Positions 37,161 through 45,167 of a stretch of DNA of 64,000 bases are shown here, in pieces. The translations under genes and the position numbers were made by a program. Under the pieces are notes generated by a model. It saw only the letters and a program-made list of their open reading frames with translations, searched no databases and was not told where the DNA came from. How positions within the stretch are numbered: position 1 is the stretch's first letter; each line of letters starts with the position of its first letter. Origin of the DNA: Fibrisoma limi BUZ 3. Its GTDB lineage: Bacteria; Bacteroidota; Bacteroidia; Cytophagales; Spirosomataceae. The stretch covers positions 812,777 through 876,776 of the forward strand of contig NZ_CAIT01000006.1 of NCBI RefSeq assembly GCF_000296815.2, in the 5' to 3' direction.

Positions 37161-38870
37161 ATGCAAACACTCCAAACCTTAGACTACTGGGCAATCGCCA
37201 TTTACATGGGGCTGATGGCGGGAATTGGCCTCTTTCTGGGGAAGTTCATCAAGAACATTGGTGACTACTTCAAGGGTGGCAACGCCATCCCGTGGGTATC
37301 GGGCGCGATCTCCAACTTCATGACCAAGTTCAGTACGTTCATGTTCGTTGCTTACGCCGGCATTGCGTACCAGCACGGCTTCGTGGCCCTGACGCTCATC
37401 TGGAGTACGGTGCTGCCCGCGCTGGTTGGGGTGGCCATTTTCGCCAAACGATGGCGACGGGCGGGAATCATGACGCCGATGGAATTCCTCGAAACGCGCT
37501 TCAACGCACCCGTCCGGCAGGTGTTTGCGTGGGCGGGGGTCTTCTTCAAGATTCTGGACAATATGGTGCGGCTCTACGCCCTCGGCCTGTTTGTCAAAAC
37601 GGCCGCTAACCTGAGTCTGGAGCAGGCGATTCTGGGCTGTGGCATCATTGTAGCGCTGTATACCATTGCCGGTGGACTATGGGCCGTAGTCGTTACGGAC
37701 GTGGTGCAGTTCATTATCCTGATGGTTGCTACGTTGATTCTGGTGCCGCTGACGATGCAGGCCGCCGGGGGGTTACCGAAGATGATGGAGACGATTCCCC
37801 AGCACTTCGACCCCTTCAACGGCCCCAAGGGTGCCCCGCTTTACCTGTCGGTGTATTACCTCATGATTCTGGTTAAATACAGCGGCAACTGGACATTCAT
37901 TCAGCGGTTCTATAGCGTCCGCGATGAACGCGCCAGCCAGAAGCAGGGCCTGCTGACGGCGGTGTTTTTCTTCTTTTTCCCGATCGTTTTTCTGTTCCCG
38001 TCGATTGCCGCCCGCGCCATTATCCCTGGCCTGGAGAACCCCGAAATGGCCTACGTCAGCGTGTGCCTGAAGCTCCTGCCCGAAGGCATCATGGGCCTGA
38101 TGGTCGCGGCCATGTTCGCGGCTACAATGTCGGTGCTCAGTGGTGAATACAACGTAACGGCGGGGGTTCTGACCCGCGACATCTACCAGCGGCTATTCAA
38201 CCCCAACGCAACGGACAAAGAGACACTCTGGGTCGGGCGGATGATGACCTTGCTGCTCGGTGGACTGATTACGGTAGGTGCGCTGTTTGTCGGAGGTTTT
38301 GGGGGTGCTTTTGAAGCCAACAAGCTGTTCACGGGTCTGTTTGCCATTCCGATGACGCTGCCACTGGTGCTGGGTATCGTATTGAAGCGTCCGCAGCCCT
38401 GGGGGGCTCTCGCTACAGTGTTGGCCGGAATGATTATTGGCCTGCTTCTCAATGCCACCCCGTCGATTTCCTGGGAGATGGCGACCCTCATCGAGATTTT
38501 AACCTGCGTGGCCGTCTTCCTCCTGTCGGGACTCATCGAATCAAAGGATGCCCTATACCGGCTGCGCGTCGAAGCCTTTTTCCGCCGTCTATCCACACCC
38601 TTAACTGAAGCCGAAAAGCCGAAAGAAGACCCGATTTTCATGCGTTCGATGAACCGGCTCTATGCGGTTGCCCTGTCCGTAACGGGGGGCTTGTTCATGA
38701 CCATGAGCGGGCCATCTTTGGGCGAAACCAGCGGCAAGTTTGCGTTCGGTGCCGGGGTCATCTGCCTGATATTATCGGGCATTCTGTGGTACTGGACGCG
38801 CGAAACGAACAGAACAAAATCCCGTAGGGATGACCTGCTAGTAGCAGAAGATGCCCGCAAAAGCACCTAA
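37161..38870 (+). CDS. Sodium:solute symporter (SSS family)
   Basis: 569 aa from the ATG at 37161; the upstream in-frame start is TTG. About 13-14 hydrophobic helices, with the SSS segments LDYWAIAIYMGLMAGIGLFLGK, FLETRFNAPVRQVFAW and LMVAAMFAATMSVLSGEYN (the core SSS motif). It should carry an organic anion or sugar across the inner membrane with Na+. In this locus the likely cargo is the mono- or disaccharide (possibly a uronate) released by the periplasmic glycosidases. It lies 62 bp after GH115. Confidence 0.93.
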   Translation: MQTLQTLDYWAIAIYMGLMAGIGLFLGKFIKNIGDYFKGGNAIPWVSGAISNFMTKFSTFMFVAYAGIAYQHGFVALTLIWSTVLPALVGVAIFAKRWRRAGIMTPMEFLETRFNAPVRQVFAWAGVFFKILDNMVRLYALGLFVKTAANLSLEQAILGCGIIVALYTIAGGLWAVVVTDVVQFIILMVATLILVPLTMQAAGGLPKMMETIPQHFDPFNGPKGAPLYLSVYYLMILVKYSGNWTFIQRFYSVRDERASQKQGLLTAVFFFFFPIVFLFPSIAARAIIPGLENPEMAYVSVCLKLLPEGIMGLMVAAMFAATMSVLSGEYNVTAGVLTRDIYQRLFNPNATDKETLWVGRMMTLLLGGLITVGALFVGGFGGAFEANKLFTGLFAIPMTLPLVLGIVLKRPQPWGALATVLAGMIIGLLLNATPSISWEMATLIEILTCVAVFLLSGLIESKDALYRLRVEAFFRRLSTPLTEAEKPKEDPIFMRSMNRLYAVALSVTGGLFMTMSGPSLGETSGKFAFGAGVICLILSGILWYWTRETNRTKSRRDDLLVAEDARKST

Positions 38871-39049
38871 CTCCGCCGGAGCGACCGTGCCGACCATTCT
38901 GATACGGCAAAATAGTTATCTATTAACTGATCGCCCTTAATGGGGGCCAAATTAAACAAACCAGTAGTACCATCACCGGCCGCACGGCGGACCATTTCCC
39001 CTAACGGGGCTGAAATATAACACCGCTTCGGCGGCCAACCTGAACAAAT
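38871..39049 (+). promoter_or_regulatory. Structured leader with several hairpins
   Basis: Within 180 bp upstream of the SDR gene there are short stems at 38871-38881, 38888-38909, 38998-39009 (CCCC-TAAC-GGGG) and 39023-39034 (CCGC-TTCG-GCGG, the extra-stable C(UUCG)G tetraloop). No T tract follows, so it is more likely an mRNA processing or translation element than a terminator. I recognise no known riboswitch. Confidence 0.4.
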
Positions 39050-39766
39050 ATGAATAACCTCGAAAACAACCGGATCGCCGGCCGAACCATTTTCATCACC
39101 GGCGCGTCGGGCGGCATTGGAAAAGCGACCGCGCTGCAACTCCTTGATCAGGGTGCTAACGTATTTGATTTTAGCCGTACCCACCGTTTAACTGATAACG
39201 TTCAGCATGAAAACCTGCGTTCGTATACTGGCGACGTGAGCGCAGAAGCCGACGTTCAGGCCGGGTTTGCGGCTTGTCTGGACGCCTTCGGCACCGTCGA
39301 TGTACTGATCAACAACGCGGGCATGGGCGTACTGACCACCGACCTTTCGCAAACCGATCTGGCGACCTACGAGCAGATGGTCAACGTGAACATGCGGGGC
39401 GTGTTTCTCTGTAACCGGGAAGCACTCAGGGTGATGAAACTCAAAAAACAGGGCCACATCATTACGGTTATTTCTATGGCCGGGCAACGTACAAACCCCA
39501 ATGCGCCGGTTTATGCGGCTTCGAAGTTTGGCGCACGGGGACTGAGCAGCGGCCTGGCCGACCAGGTGATTAAAGAAGGTATTAAGGTCACCGACGTTAA
39601 CCCCGGTCCGACCGACAGCAACTATTGGGGCGACCGCAAGGTGCCACGGGAGAAATTCCTGAAAGTAGAGGACGTAGCGAACGTCATCACGTTTGTACTC
39701 AATCAGCCGGATTATGTCCTGATCCGCGAAATCAATTTTGACAACATGAAATTTTTGGCGCAATGA
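39050..39766 (+). CDS. SDR-family NAD(P)-dependent oxidoreductase
   Basis: 238 aa cytoplasmic short-chain dehydrogenase. It has FITGASGGIGKATALQL, NNAGMGVLTTD, the active-site YAASK with the upstream VISMAG strand, and VNPGPTDSNYWGD. Its stop overlaps the RraA-like gene start (ATGA), so both are translated together. A role in reducing or oxidising a sugar-acid intermediate is inferred from the operon; the substrate is not visible. Confidence 0.9.
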   Translation: MNNLENNRIAGRTIFITGASGGIGKATALQLLDQGANVFDFSRTHRLTDNVQHENLRSYTGDVSAEADVQAGFAACLDAFGTVDVLINNAGMGVLTTDLSQTDLATYEQMVNVNMRGVFLCNREALRVMKLKKQGHIITVISMAGQRTNPNAPVYAASKFGARGLSSGLADQVIKEGIKVTDVNPGPTDSNYWGDRKVPREKFLKVEDVANVITFVLNQPDYVLIREINFDNMKFLAQ

Positions 39767-40452
39767 AATCCAACGGCACACACCACACATCGCCTTTCCC
39801 GATACCCGTTTCAGAGATGCGCGAACGGTATTTACAGCTTTACACGGGGGCAGTTAACGACGTTCTGCGGTTTACGTATAAACTGCACGCTACCAGTTTA
39901 CCGGCCTGCTACGCCCCATTACGCGAGGAGATGAAGATGGCCGGCATGGCCTTCACCGTCAAAGGTGCGCCCGACATCACCACCGACGGTGAGTTCGAAA
40001 TGCGGGCGCAGATGCTGGAGGATCTGCACAAAGATTCAGTCGTAGTCTGGGACTGCACGGGCGATACGGTTACCTCACAATGGGGCGAAGTGATGACCAT
40101 GGCGGCTATTAAAGCCGGTTGTCGGGGTGCGTTGATCAACGGCATCCGGGACACAAAGGCCATTCTGGATCAGGGCTTTCCAGTGTTCTACAAGTACAAA
40201 ACGAGCACCGGTATGCTGGGCCGTTTCCGGATGTATTACTACCAGAAACCGGTGCAGATCGGTGAGGTGATCATTCAGCCCGGCGACTGGATTTTCGGCG
40301 ACATTGACGGTGTCATCGCTATCCCGCACGCTATTGCGTACGATGTGCTGGTCGCGGCCGAAAAGATTATTCACAAGGAAGTAGGCATTAAAGAAATGGT
40401 CGAAAGCGGTATGCGCCCGACTGAAGTAGTCAAAAACGGCGGTTATTTCTGA
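39763..40452 (+). CDS. RraA-like / class II pyruvate aldolase-fold protein
   Basis: 229 aa. It belongs to the RraA/dimethylmenaquinone-methyltransferase-like family (PF03737): a core GVMTMAA-like segment (GEVMTMAAIKAGCRGALINGIRD), then GFPVFYK, VIIQPGDWIFGDIDGVIAIPH. The Gly...Arg-Asp arrangement in this fold is the metal and pyruvate site in HMG/CHA aldolases, while true RraA only binds RNase E. Given catabolic neighbours on both sides, coupled by ATGA and TGATG overlaps, an aldolase-like role is more likely than RNA regulation. This is inference. Confidence 0.85.
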   Translation: MKSNGTHHTSPFPIPVSEMRERYLQLYTGAVNDVLRFTYKLHATSLPACYAPLREEMKMAGMAFTVKGAPDITTDGEFEMRAQMLEDLHKDSVVVWDCTGDTVTSQWGEVMTMAAIKAGCRGALINGIRDTKAILDQGFPVFYKYKTSTGMLGRFRMYYYQKPVQIGEVIIQPGDWIFGDIDGVIAIPHAIAYDVLVAAEKIIHKEVGIKEMVESGMRPTEVVKNGGYF

Positions 40453-42578
40453 TGGAAGCCATTGCAACGCTCAGGTTGTTTCTATCTGGCGACGAGAGAG
40501 ACGCCATCCTGACCAGCCAGGACCCGGTCATCAAACGGTTTCGTCAGGCGCTCAGGCAGCGGGTGACGAGTCGTCTGACGGTGCCCGGCTTGCAGGCTGA
40601 GAGCCTTTCGCTTGGTTGGTGGTACCCCTGCGCCGAATACCTCTCCGACGCGGCCATGCAGCATGCCCTGGAGCCGACCGAGGAACTGGCGGCCTGGCTA
40701 CGTAGCACCACGCTGACCATTGCTCGTCGGCCGGTTGGCGATTGGGTAGGGCCGTGGTTTCGCAGCCATGCCGAACCGTTGACGGGCCATCTGGAGACAG
40801 CCCACGTCTGCTGGGGTGTCGCGGCCGTACTGGACCTGGCGGGTGACGTATTCACGGATGCCGAGCAGGCCGAAGTTCGGGAGATGCTCTACAAGAAAGG
40901 CATAGTGCTGTGTCGGCGGTGGCTTCAGAAGAACAGCCATTTGGCTAACTGGCGGGGTATCATGGCGTCGGGCGCGCTGGTGGCGTCGGCTGCGTTGGGT
41001 GCGGCCGGCGATCCGGCGGCCGGCGATCCGGCGGCCGGCGATCCGGATGACAATCTGCTGGATGAATTTACGCCGGAATTGGCCCGCATGGCCCAGGCGT
41101 TTCAGCCGGATGGTAGCTACGGCGAATCGTTGCAGTACGGCAACTATCTGGCTAACGCCCTGATGCTGGCGTATGAATCACTGGTGCGTAAGTATCCAGT
41201 GCAGGCCACTCAGCTTGACGTCAGCGCGTACAGCCGGGGTATGAACTGGATGGCGCAGAGCATGTTGTATCGCAAACCGATGCAAGCATGGAATATCCAT
41301 TCCGGGAGCGATGAGCCACGGGCGCGGGCCGTAAACTTCAACGATTCGGCGGCCCTGTTCCGGCCTTCGGGCGATTTGCTGCTGCACATTGCGGTTCGCT
41401 ACGACGACCCGCTGCAGGCTGGCCTGGCCCGCTGGTTATTTCAGGAGTATTACGAGCCAGGCCCAACGCAGGGGCCACACGACCTGGCGAGCTTCGGCAT
41501 GCGCAACGACTGGGGTTTCCTGACCCTGCCGCTGCTGACAAAAGCTGGTCAATCAGTATCGCCCGCAGCGGCTGATCTGCCCCTGACAACCTCATTTTCC
41601 AACGGTAATGCGTTCGTTCGGGATGCCTGGCGGGGTCGATCGGTACTGGCCGTTCAGGGCGGCAACAACGACGGTGTTTATGCGCCCGGCCACCTACAGG
41701 GCGATTTAAACAGCTTTATGCTGGTTCACAATCGGGAACGGCTGCTGGTCGATCCGGGCCACAGTTGCTACAGAAACCTGATTCATGGTCTTGAAAGCAG
41801 CACGCAGACGCACAATACCTGCACTTTTCTGGTCGAACAGGATTCGCTTGGCTTGCAGGAGGATTTGGCTAAAATCAAGCTGCTCGAACAACGAAATGTC
41901 CTCTCCCGGCGATTGATCCGTACCGATGGCCACGTGGGGCCACCCGTTGAACGTGGAGGTCGTCTGTTGCACTGCCAGCGGGTCGGTGATGTATCGTGGG
42001 TGGTGTCGGAGGTGGCCGCTTCCTATGGGGCACCGATCCAGGAGTTTACCCGCTGCTGGTTGCAGGTGGGTCCGCACGTTACGTTCGTGATCGACCGTAT
42101 TCGGGCAACTGAACCCGTCCGAACCGTTTGGAACTGGTTGCTCAACAACCGCGATGGGCAATCGGTCATTCGTACGAATGGCGGTGAGCTGGTACTCAAT
42201 CGCCACCAGAGCGGTCTGCGGTTATGCCAGGTTGGACCAGCCGCCTTATCCGGCCCCGTTTATGCCTACGTTCACGATGCCTACCATCCCGAACCGGCTC
42301 AGTTGGGCGAAGGGCTGCCCGGTAGTGGCCTGTTGTTCCGGCATACCGACAACCAGGCGTCTACCAACGTATCCCGGCTTCACGTCCTGATTGCCGACGA
42401 CGTAGCCGAACTCGATGAGTGGCGCATTACACAAGACGATGAGCAGATAACTGTAGAGAAACAGTCGCAACGTATTCAACTGACAGGTTCGTTTGACGCT
42501 GCCATACGGGTACAGGTGACAAATGCCAACAACCAGGTCAGTATAACCGAAGGCTCGTCTGGTTTTGTGGTAAAATAA
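40452..42578 (+). CDS. Heparinase II/III-family protein without signal peptide
   Basis: 708 aa, start coupled to the previous stop (TGATG). An N-terminal alpha/alpha toroid (about 1-330) has LAWWYP-like LGWWYPC, NSHLANWRGIMASGALVAS and SYGESLQYGNYLANALML. The C-terminal beta-sandwich has HLQGDLNSFMLVHNRERLLVDPGHSCY and TQTHNT, typical of heparinase II/III lyases. It starts MEAIATLRLFLSG with no signal peptide or lipobox, so it should act in the cytoplasm on an imported oligosaccharide. Residues 181-195 hold three GDPAA-type repeats from a 15-bp tandem repeat. Substrate unknown. Confidence 0.87.
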   Translation: MEAIATLRLFLSGDERDAILTSQDPVIKRFRQALRQRVTSRLTVPGLQAESLSLGWWYPCAEYLSDAAMQHALEPTEELAAWLRSTTLTIARRPVGDWVGPWFRSHAEPLTGHLETAHVCWGVAAVLDLAGDVFTDAEQAEVREMLYKKGIVLCRRWLQKNSHLANWRGIMASGALVASAALGAAGDPAAGDPAAGDPDDNLLDEFTPELARMAQAFQPDGSYGESLQYGNYLANALMLAYESLVRKYPVQATQLDVSAYSRGMNWMAQSMLYRKPMQAWNIHSGSDEPRARAVNFNDSAALFRPSGDLLLHIAVRYDDPLQAGLARWLFQEYYEPGPTQGPHDLASFGMRNDWGFLTLPLLTKAGQSVSPAAADLPLTTSFSNGNAFVRDAWRGRSVLAVQGGNNDGVYAPGHLQGDLNSFMLVHNRERLLVDPGHSCYRNLIHGLESSTQTHNTCTFLVEQDSLGLQEDLAKIKLLEQRNVLSRRLIRTDGHVGPPVERGGRLLHCQRVGDVSWVVSEVAASYGAPIQEFTRCWLQVGPHVTFVIDRIRATEPVRTVWNWLLNNRDGQSVIRTNGGELVLNRHQSGLRLCQVGPAALSGPVYAYVHDAYHPEPAQLGEGLPGSGLLFRHTDNQASTNVSRLHVLIADDVAELDEWRITQDDEQITVEKQSQRIQLTGSFDAAIRVQVTNANNQVSITEGSSGFVVK
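41001..41045 (+). repeat. Perfect 15-bp tandem repeat, three copies, in frame
   Basis: The unit GCGGCCGGCGATCCG occurs three times exactly (41001-41015, 41016-41030, 41031-41045) and encodes AAGDP three times in a loop of the heparinase-like protein. The identical codons indicate recent slippage. Confidence 0.95.
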
Positions 42579-42583
42579 TCGCC

Positions 42584-43366
42584 ATGAAAATTAAGCTGCT
42601 TGCCCTGCTTGCTCTTGTGTTGAGTACATCCCTGAAGCAGGATGCACCAACCCGCTTACGGTTGTTTCTGCTCATCGGGCAGTCCAATATGGCGGGTCGG
42701 GGGCTCCCCGAAGCGCAGGATCAGCAGCCCGTCGACCGGGTCTGGATGTTCACAAAAGAGGATACTTGGGTGCCTGCCCGCGAACCGATGCACTTCGATA
42801 AGCCCGCGGTGGTGGGGGTTGGGCCAGGGTTTGCGTTCGGCAGGCGGCTGGCCGAAGCGTTTCCAAACGAAAACATAGGCCTGATTCCCTGCGCCGTCGG
42901 TGGATCAGGTATCGATGTCTGGCAGCCGGGCGCGTACTACGAACCAACAAAGTCGTATCCCTACGACGATGCGCTACGTCGGGCGAAGAAAGCGTTGGGT
43001 AACGGTGAACTGGCCGGTATTCTGTGGCACCAGGGTGAAAGCGATTCGCAACCCGAAAAAGCGCCGGCCTACGGCGCTAAGCTGGCCGAACTGATCCAGC
43101 GGCTACGTCGGGAGTTGAATGCCCCGAATGTACCATTTGTCGTCGGGACGCTGGGCGATTTTATTGTCAGGCGAAACCCGGACGCAGGAGTGATCAACGC
43201 AACGCTGCAACAGATGCCCGGTCGGGTACCTGACACGTATTGCGTCGTATCGGAAGGGCTGACGCACAAAGGCGATTCCACCCATTTTGATACCCCGTCT
43301 GCCCGAACGCTGGGCGTGCGGTATGCCGACGTATTTATTCAGAAAAAACTGGTGACCAAACAATGA
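42584..43366 (+). CDS. SASA-type (sialate O-acetylesterase-like) SGNH carbohydrate esterase
   Basis: 260 aa with signal peptide (LLALLALVLSTS). SGNH hydrolase of the SASA/DUF303 type: nucleophile Ser34 in LIGQSNMAGRG, oxyanion Gly in VGGSGIDVW, LWHQGESD (block III), and the Asp231/His234 pair in GDSTHFD. It would remove acetyl groups from the glycan in the periplasm so that the glycosidases can work. It lies 5 bp after the heparinase gene and overlaps the VOC gene by ATGA. Confidence 0.9.
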   Translation: MKIKLLALLALVLSTSLKQDAPTRLRLFLLIGQSNMAGRGLPEAQDQQPVDRVWMFTKEDTWVPAREPMHFDKPAVVGVGPGFAFGRRLAEAFPNENIGLIPCAVGGSGIDVWQPGAYYEPTKSYPYDDALRRAKKALGNGELAGILWHQGESDSQPEKAPAYGAKLAELIQRLRRELNAPNVPFVVGTLGDFIVRRNPDAGVINATLQQMPGRVPDTYCVVSEGLTHKGDSTHFDTPSARTLGVRYADVFIQKKLVTKQ

Positions 43367-43764
43367 ATGAAACGCTTTTCTGGGGTGTCGACCACCCCGC
43401 CGTAGCCGCCGATGATGTGGAGAAGCTGGCCGATTGGTACTGTACCGTACTAGGGTATAAAAAGTGGTTCCGACACGAGAAACCCGTCTGGATGCTTGTG
43501 GCACCCGATGATACATTGCTGGAAATCATGCCCAAAGACGACACCGCCCGACCAGTACGCACGACCTGGACACCCGGCTGGTCGCATCTGGCGCTGCGCG
43601 TGTCGAATATTGAACAGGCCATTGCCTGGCTCGATCAACACGGGGTTACCTGGGGTGGTGAGCTAACGAACGCCATTGGCGGTGGCCTGGTCCGCAACTT
43701 CTTCGATCCGGACGGCAACATGCTCCAAGTTCTGGAACGCCCGCTTCCGATTACGAATCCTTAA
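43363..43764 (+). CDS. VOC-family (glyoxalase/dioxygenase fold) protein
   Basis: 133 aa, one pair of beta-alpha-beta-beta-beta modules. It has WGVDHPAVAADDVEKLADWYCTVLG at the start with a possible metal-ligand His, SHLALRVSNIEQAIAWLDQHGV in the middle, and NFFDPDGNMLQVLE at the end with the family Glu ligand. It is cytoplasmic and may be a lyase, epimerase or ring-cleaving enzyme. Its start overlaps the esterase stop. Confidence 0.85.
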   Translation: MNETLFWGVDHPAVAADDVEKLADWYCTVLGYKKWFRHEKPVWMLVAPDDTLLEIMPKDDTARPVRTTWTPGWSHLALRVSNIEQAIAWLDQHGVTWGGELTNAIGGGLVRNFFDPDGNMLQVLERPLPITNP

Positions 43765-43776
43765 ACTATTACCCCA

Positions 43777-44790
43777 ATGCAAGCAGCTTATTACACCGGC
43801 AATCGCCGTTTTGACATACAACCCGCTACTACCCTACCCCCACAACCGGGCGAAGTACGCCTGAAGGTCGCGTATTGTGGCGTATGCGGCACCGACGTGC
43901 ATATTTATCACGGCAGCATGGACAAGCGGGTTCGCATTCCGCAAGTCGTCGGCCACGAAGTTTCGGGTGAAATCGACGCCGTTGGCGAAGGCGTATCCGG
44001 CTGGCAGGTCGGCGACCGCGTAGCCGTACGACCCCTACAGCCCGGCCTTGAAGACCCCTCCGACAACGATCAACGCCATATCGGCAAGAACCTGAAATTT
44101 ATTGGTATCGATACCCCGGGCGGTATGCAGGCCTACTGGAACGTACCTGCCTATACGTTGCATCGACTACCCGAGAACCTGCCGTTGACGTTGGGGGCGA
44201 TGATCGAGCCGCTGGCTGTAGCTTGCCATGATGTGCGGCTGGGCGAGTTGAAAGCGGGCGAAAACGCAGTGGTTATTGGTGGAGGCCCGATCGGCGTACT
44301 GATTGCACTTGTGGCCCGACAGGTTGGGGCCAACGTACTCATTTCCGAAGTCAATCCGGCGCGGTTACGGCTGGCCGAATCGCTCGGTTTGTCAACCGTA
44401 AATCCCAAAGAACAGGAGCTGGTGGCTGCGGTAGAAGCATTTACCAACGGAGCGATGGCTGACGTGGTTTTTGAAGTATCGGGTGTTCAGGCCGGTGTTA
44501 CGGCCATGACACAGTTGCCCCGCGCCCGTGGTCGCATCGTCATGGTCGCGATTCACAGCGAGCCGAAATCAGTTGACCTATTCCGTTTCTTCTGGCGGGA
44601 AATCAAGCTGATTGGCGCGCGGGTTTACGAACCGGAGGATTTCGATGAAGCGATTCGGTTGGCCGCATCGGGCGAACTACCGCTGGAAAGCCTGATTACG
44701 CAGGTGTCGCCGTTGGAACACGTACAGCAGGTTTTTGAAACGATTGACAACAATCCGGCCGGGATGAAATATTTACTTCAGATCGACTGA
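43777..44790 (+). CDS. Zinc-type alcohol/polyol dehydrogenase (MDR family)
   Basis: 337 aa. N-terminal catalytic domain with Cys37 in YCGVCGTDVHIYHG and His60-Glu61 in VVGHEVSG, the catalytic zinc positions, and GDRVAVRP. The four-Cys structural-zinc lobe usual near residues 90-105 is absent. The Rossmann part has VVIGGGPIGVLIALVARQVG. The closest general type is sorbitol/threonine dehydrogenase-like, acting on a sugar alcohol or sugar acid hydroxyl. It is the last gene of the operon and is followed by a terminator about 70 bp downstream. Confidence 0.9.
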   Translation: MQAAYYTGNRRFDIQPATTLPPQPGEVRLKVAYCGVCGTDVHIYHGSMDKRVRIPQVVGHEVSGEIDAVGEGVSGWQVGDRVAVRPLQPGLEDPSDNDQRHIGKNLKFIGIDTPGGMQAYWNVPAYTLHRLPENLPLTLGAMIEPLAVACHDVRLGELKAGENAVVIGGGPIGVLIALVARQVGANVLISEVNPARLRLAESLGLSTVNPKEQELVAAVEAFTNGAMADVVFEVSGVQAGVTAMTQLPRARGRIVMVAIHSEPKSVDLFRFFWREIKLIGARVYEPEDFDEAIRLAASGELPLESLITQVSPLEHVQQVFETIDNNPAGMKYLLQID

Positions 44791-44857
44791 ATCTTCTTTC
44801 CAGATACGACTCGATAGCTATCGATAAAAAGTTTTTTTCTGAAAAAATGGTTGAGAA

Positions 44858-44889
44858 ATGCCAGGGGAGCCCCTGGCATCTTTTGTTTT
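44858..44889 (+). terminator. Strong intrinsic terminator ending the catabolic operon
   Basis: ATGCCAGGGG (44858-44867) pairs perfectly with CCCCTGGCAT (44870-44879) and is followed by TTTTGTTTT. It lies just after the alcohol dehydrogenase gene. Confidence 0.88.
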
Positions 44890-45167
44890 ATCGCAGCGAC
44901 ATGAATGTACTTACTATCCGTCAATTAGGACGTTCGCCGGCAACTCTCTGGCTTGGGTCCAGCAGGCCTACCAGACAGTTCAACCAGGCACGGCTGAAGC
45001 AGGCCCCCGACCAACTCGCTTCGAGACTTTTTATCTTGGTTATCGGGGATGTAGCCCGTTAGGCCGAATTAGTAAAAACCGTACTGACATGGCTTTATCA
45101 ATGTACTCACGGGTTTAGTGATAATACATAAAAGATTTTTCTTTCCAACCTTAACCATATTGCAGGA
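44890..45167. other. Intergenic region, no gene recognised
   Basis: About 280 bp between the terminator and the carboxylesterase. Short open frames exist but none resembles a known protein. The last 60 bp are AT-rich and probably carry the esterase promoter. Confidence 0.5.

Noticed and set aside
41001-41045. Tandem repeat considered as a CRISPR-like array
   Set aside because: The units are directly adjacent without spacers, are only 15 bp long and are in frame within a coding gene.
44847-45118. Small open frames after the operon terminator
   Set aside because: They overlap the terminator stem, lack domain features and have no start context or neighbours that support a gene.
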